Program-made: the position numbers and the translations under genes
Notes under the pieces: model-generated
What the model was told of the DNA's origin: nothing
The model's input: the letters and a program-made list of their open reading frames with translations, nothing else
Database searches by the model: none
Shown: positions 5,568 to 6,026 of the stretch, piece after piece
Layout: each line of letters starts with the position of its first letter
How positions within the stretch are numbered: the first letter of the stretch is position 1
Source: Acidobacteriota bacterium
GTDB taxonomy: Bacteria > Acidobacteriota > Terriglobia > UBA7540
Assembly: GCA_003171295.1 (NCBI GenBank)
Contig: PMYF01000903.1
Location: forward strand, 1 to 6,026
DNA length: 6,026 nt
Direction: 5' to 3'

Positions 5568-6026
5568 TTAAAGATTTTTCTTCGTCCAAGTCTCTATACG
5601 CTCGAGCGCCTTCTGGATGTTCTCAACCGAATTGGCAAACGAGAACCGCAGATAGCCGTCGCCCCAGTCGCCGAAAGCGGAGCCCCACAGGCAAGCCACT
5701 CCGGCTTCGGTCAAAAGCGCGTCGGCCAGAGCGCGCGTGGGGCGCCCGGTGTCGCGAATATTGGGGAAGACGTAGAACGCCCCGTGAGGCTGGCGGCACC
5801 GGAACCCGGGCAGGCGGTTCAACCCCTCGACCATGACGGCGCGGCGGCGGCGAAACTCCTCGCGCATGTGGTCGACGGAATCCTGTGGGCCGCGTAGCGC
5901 CTCGACGCCGGCGATTTGGGTAAAGCTCGCAGTGCAGGAATTGGAGTTGGTCATGAGCAAGGTAATCTGTTTGGCCAGGTCGGCGCGCATGACGCCATAG
6001 CCCAGGCGCCAACCGGTCATGGCGTA
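5568..6026 (-). CDS. Class I/II PLP-dependent aminotransferase, C-terminal part
   Basis: The frame runs off the right edge; the last 152 residues are visible. They begin 'YAMTGWRLGY', the conserved segment immediately after the PLP-binding Lys in fold-type I aminotransferases. The Lys itself and the coenzyme-binding N-terminal two thirds lie outside. Then come 'NSCTASFTQIAGVEAL' (about 29-44), 'PHGAFYVFP' (about 80-88, the usual G-A-F-Y strand), 'GVACLWGSAFGDWGDGYLRFSFANS' (about 109-133, where the Arg of 'LRFSFA' binds the substrate alpha-carboxylate), and a final helix ending 'KKNL'. It resembles the aspartate-aminotransferase-like subgroup Igamma rather than class V. The enzyme would move an amino group between an amino acid and a 2-oxoacid in the cytosol. 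The amino acid specificity is not readable from this fragment. It is the first of four leftward genes, 238 bases before the dehydrogenase. Confidence 0.93.
   Translation of the reverse strand, partial: YAMTGWRLGYGVMRADLAKQITLLMTNSNSCTASFTQIAGVEALRGPQDSVDHMREEFRRRRAVMVEGLNRLPGFRCRQPHGAFYVFPNIRDTGRPTRALADALLTEAGVACLWGSAFGDWGDGYLRFSFANSVENIQKALERIETWTKKNL

Overview
The window is GC-rich chromosomal DNA that looks like Acidobacteriota (Bryobacter/Solibacter-like). This is inferred from the choice-of-anchor D protein with its internal membrane pair and its 'GTPAGTY' C-terminal strand, the intergenic repeat styles, and overall protein character. No sequence search was run. No rRNA, tRNA, CRISPR, insertion sequence or phage gene is visible.

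Layout: five protein-coding genes fill most of the window. At the left edge, a plus-strand gene is cut by the window start. It encodes the C-terminal part of a surface or envelope protein with an ASH/choice-of-anchor D Ig-like domain. It converges on a minus-strand gene, separated by only 26 AT-rich bases. The other four genes all read leftwards. In transcription order they are: the C-terminal part of a PLP-dependent class I/II aminotransferase (cut at the right edge just after the expected catalytic lysine), a D-2-hydroxyacid dehydrogenase, a PfkB/ribokinase-family carbohydrate kinase, and a DUF2207 membrane protein.

The co-directional genes are separated by 238, 215 and 146 bases. They are therefore more likely separately transcribed neighbours than one tight operon. 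A plausible sigma-70-type promoter lies just upstream of the kinase, which starts with TTG behind a very strong Shine-Dalgarno sequence. A weaker promoter candidate precedes the DUF2207 gene. Aminotransferase, dehydrogenase and kinase could in principle act in sequence on a small hydroxy- or amino-acid, such as hydroxypyruvate to glycerate to phosphoglycerate. That is inference only.

The intergenic gaps carry repeat-like structure. One is a cluster of three GC-rich inverted repeats around the GCCGGCA-TCT-TGCCGGC palindrome. The other is a TCATCGGTTCATCGG-type repeat whose 13-base arms face each other across the gap between aminotransferase and dehydrogenase.

I see no convincing undescribed multi-gene system. 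The most interesting items are the internal membrane hairpin with a lipobox-like cysteine in the anchor protein, the DUF2207 protein lacking its usual glycine-rich tail, and the two repeat-bearing gaps.
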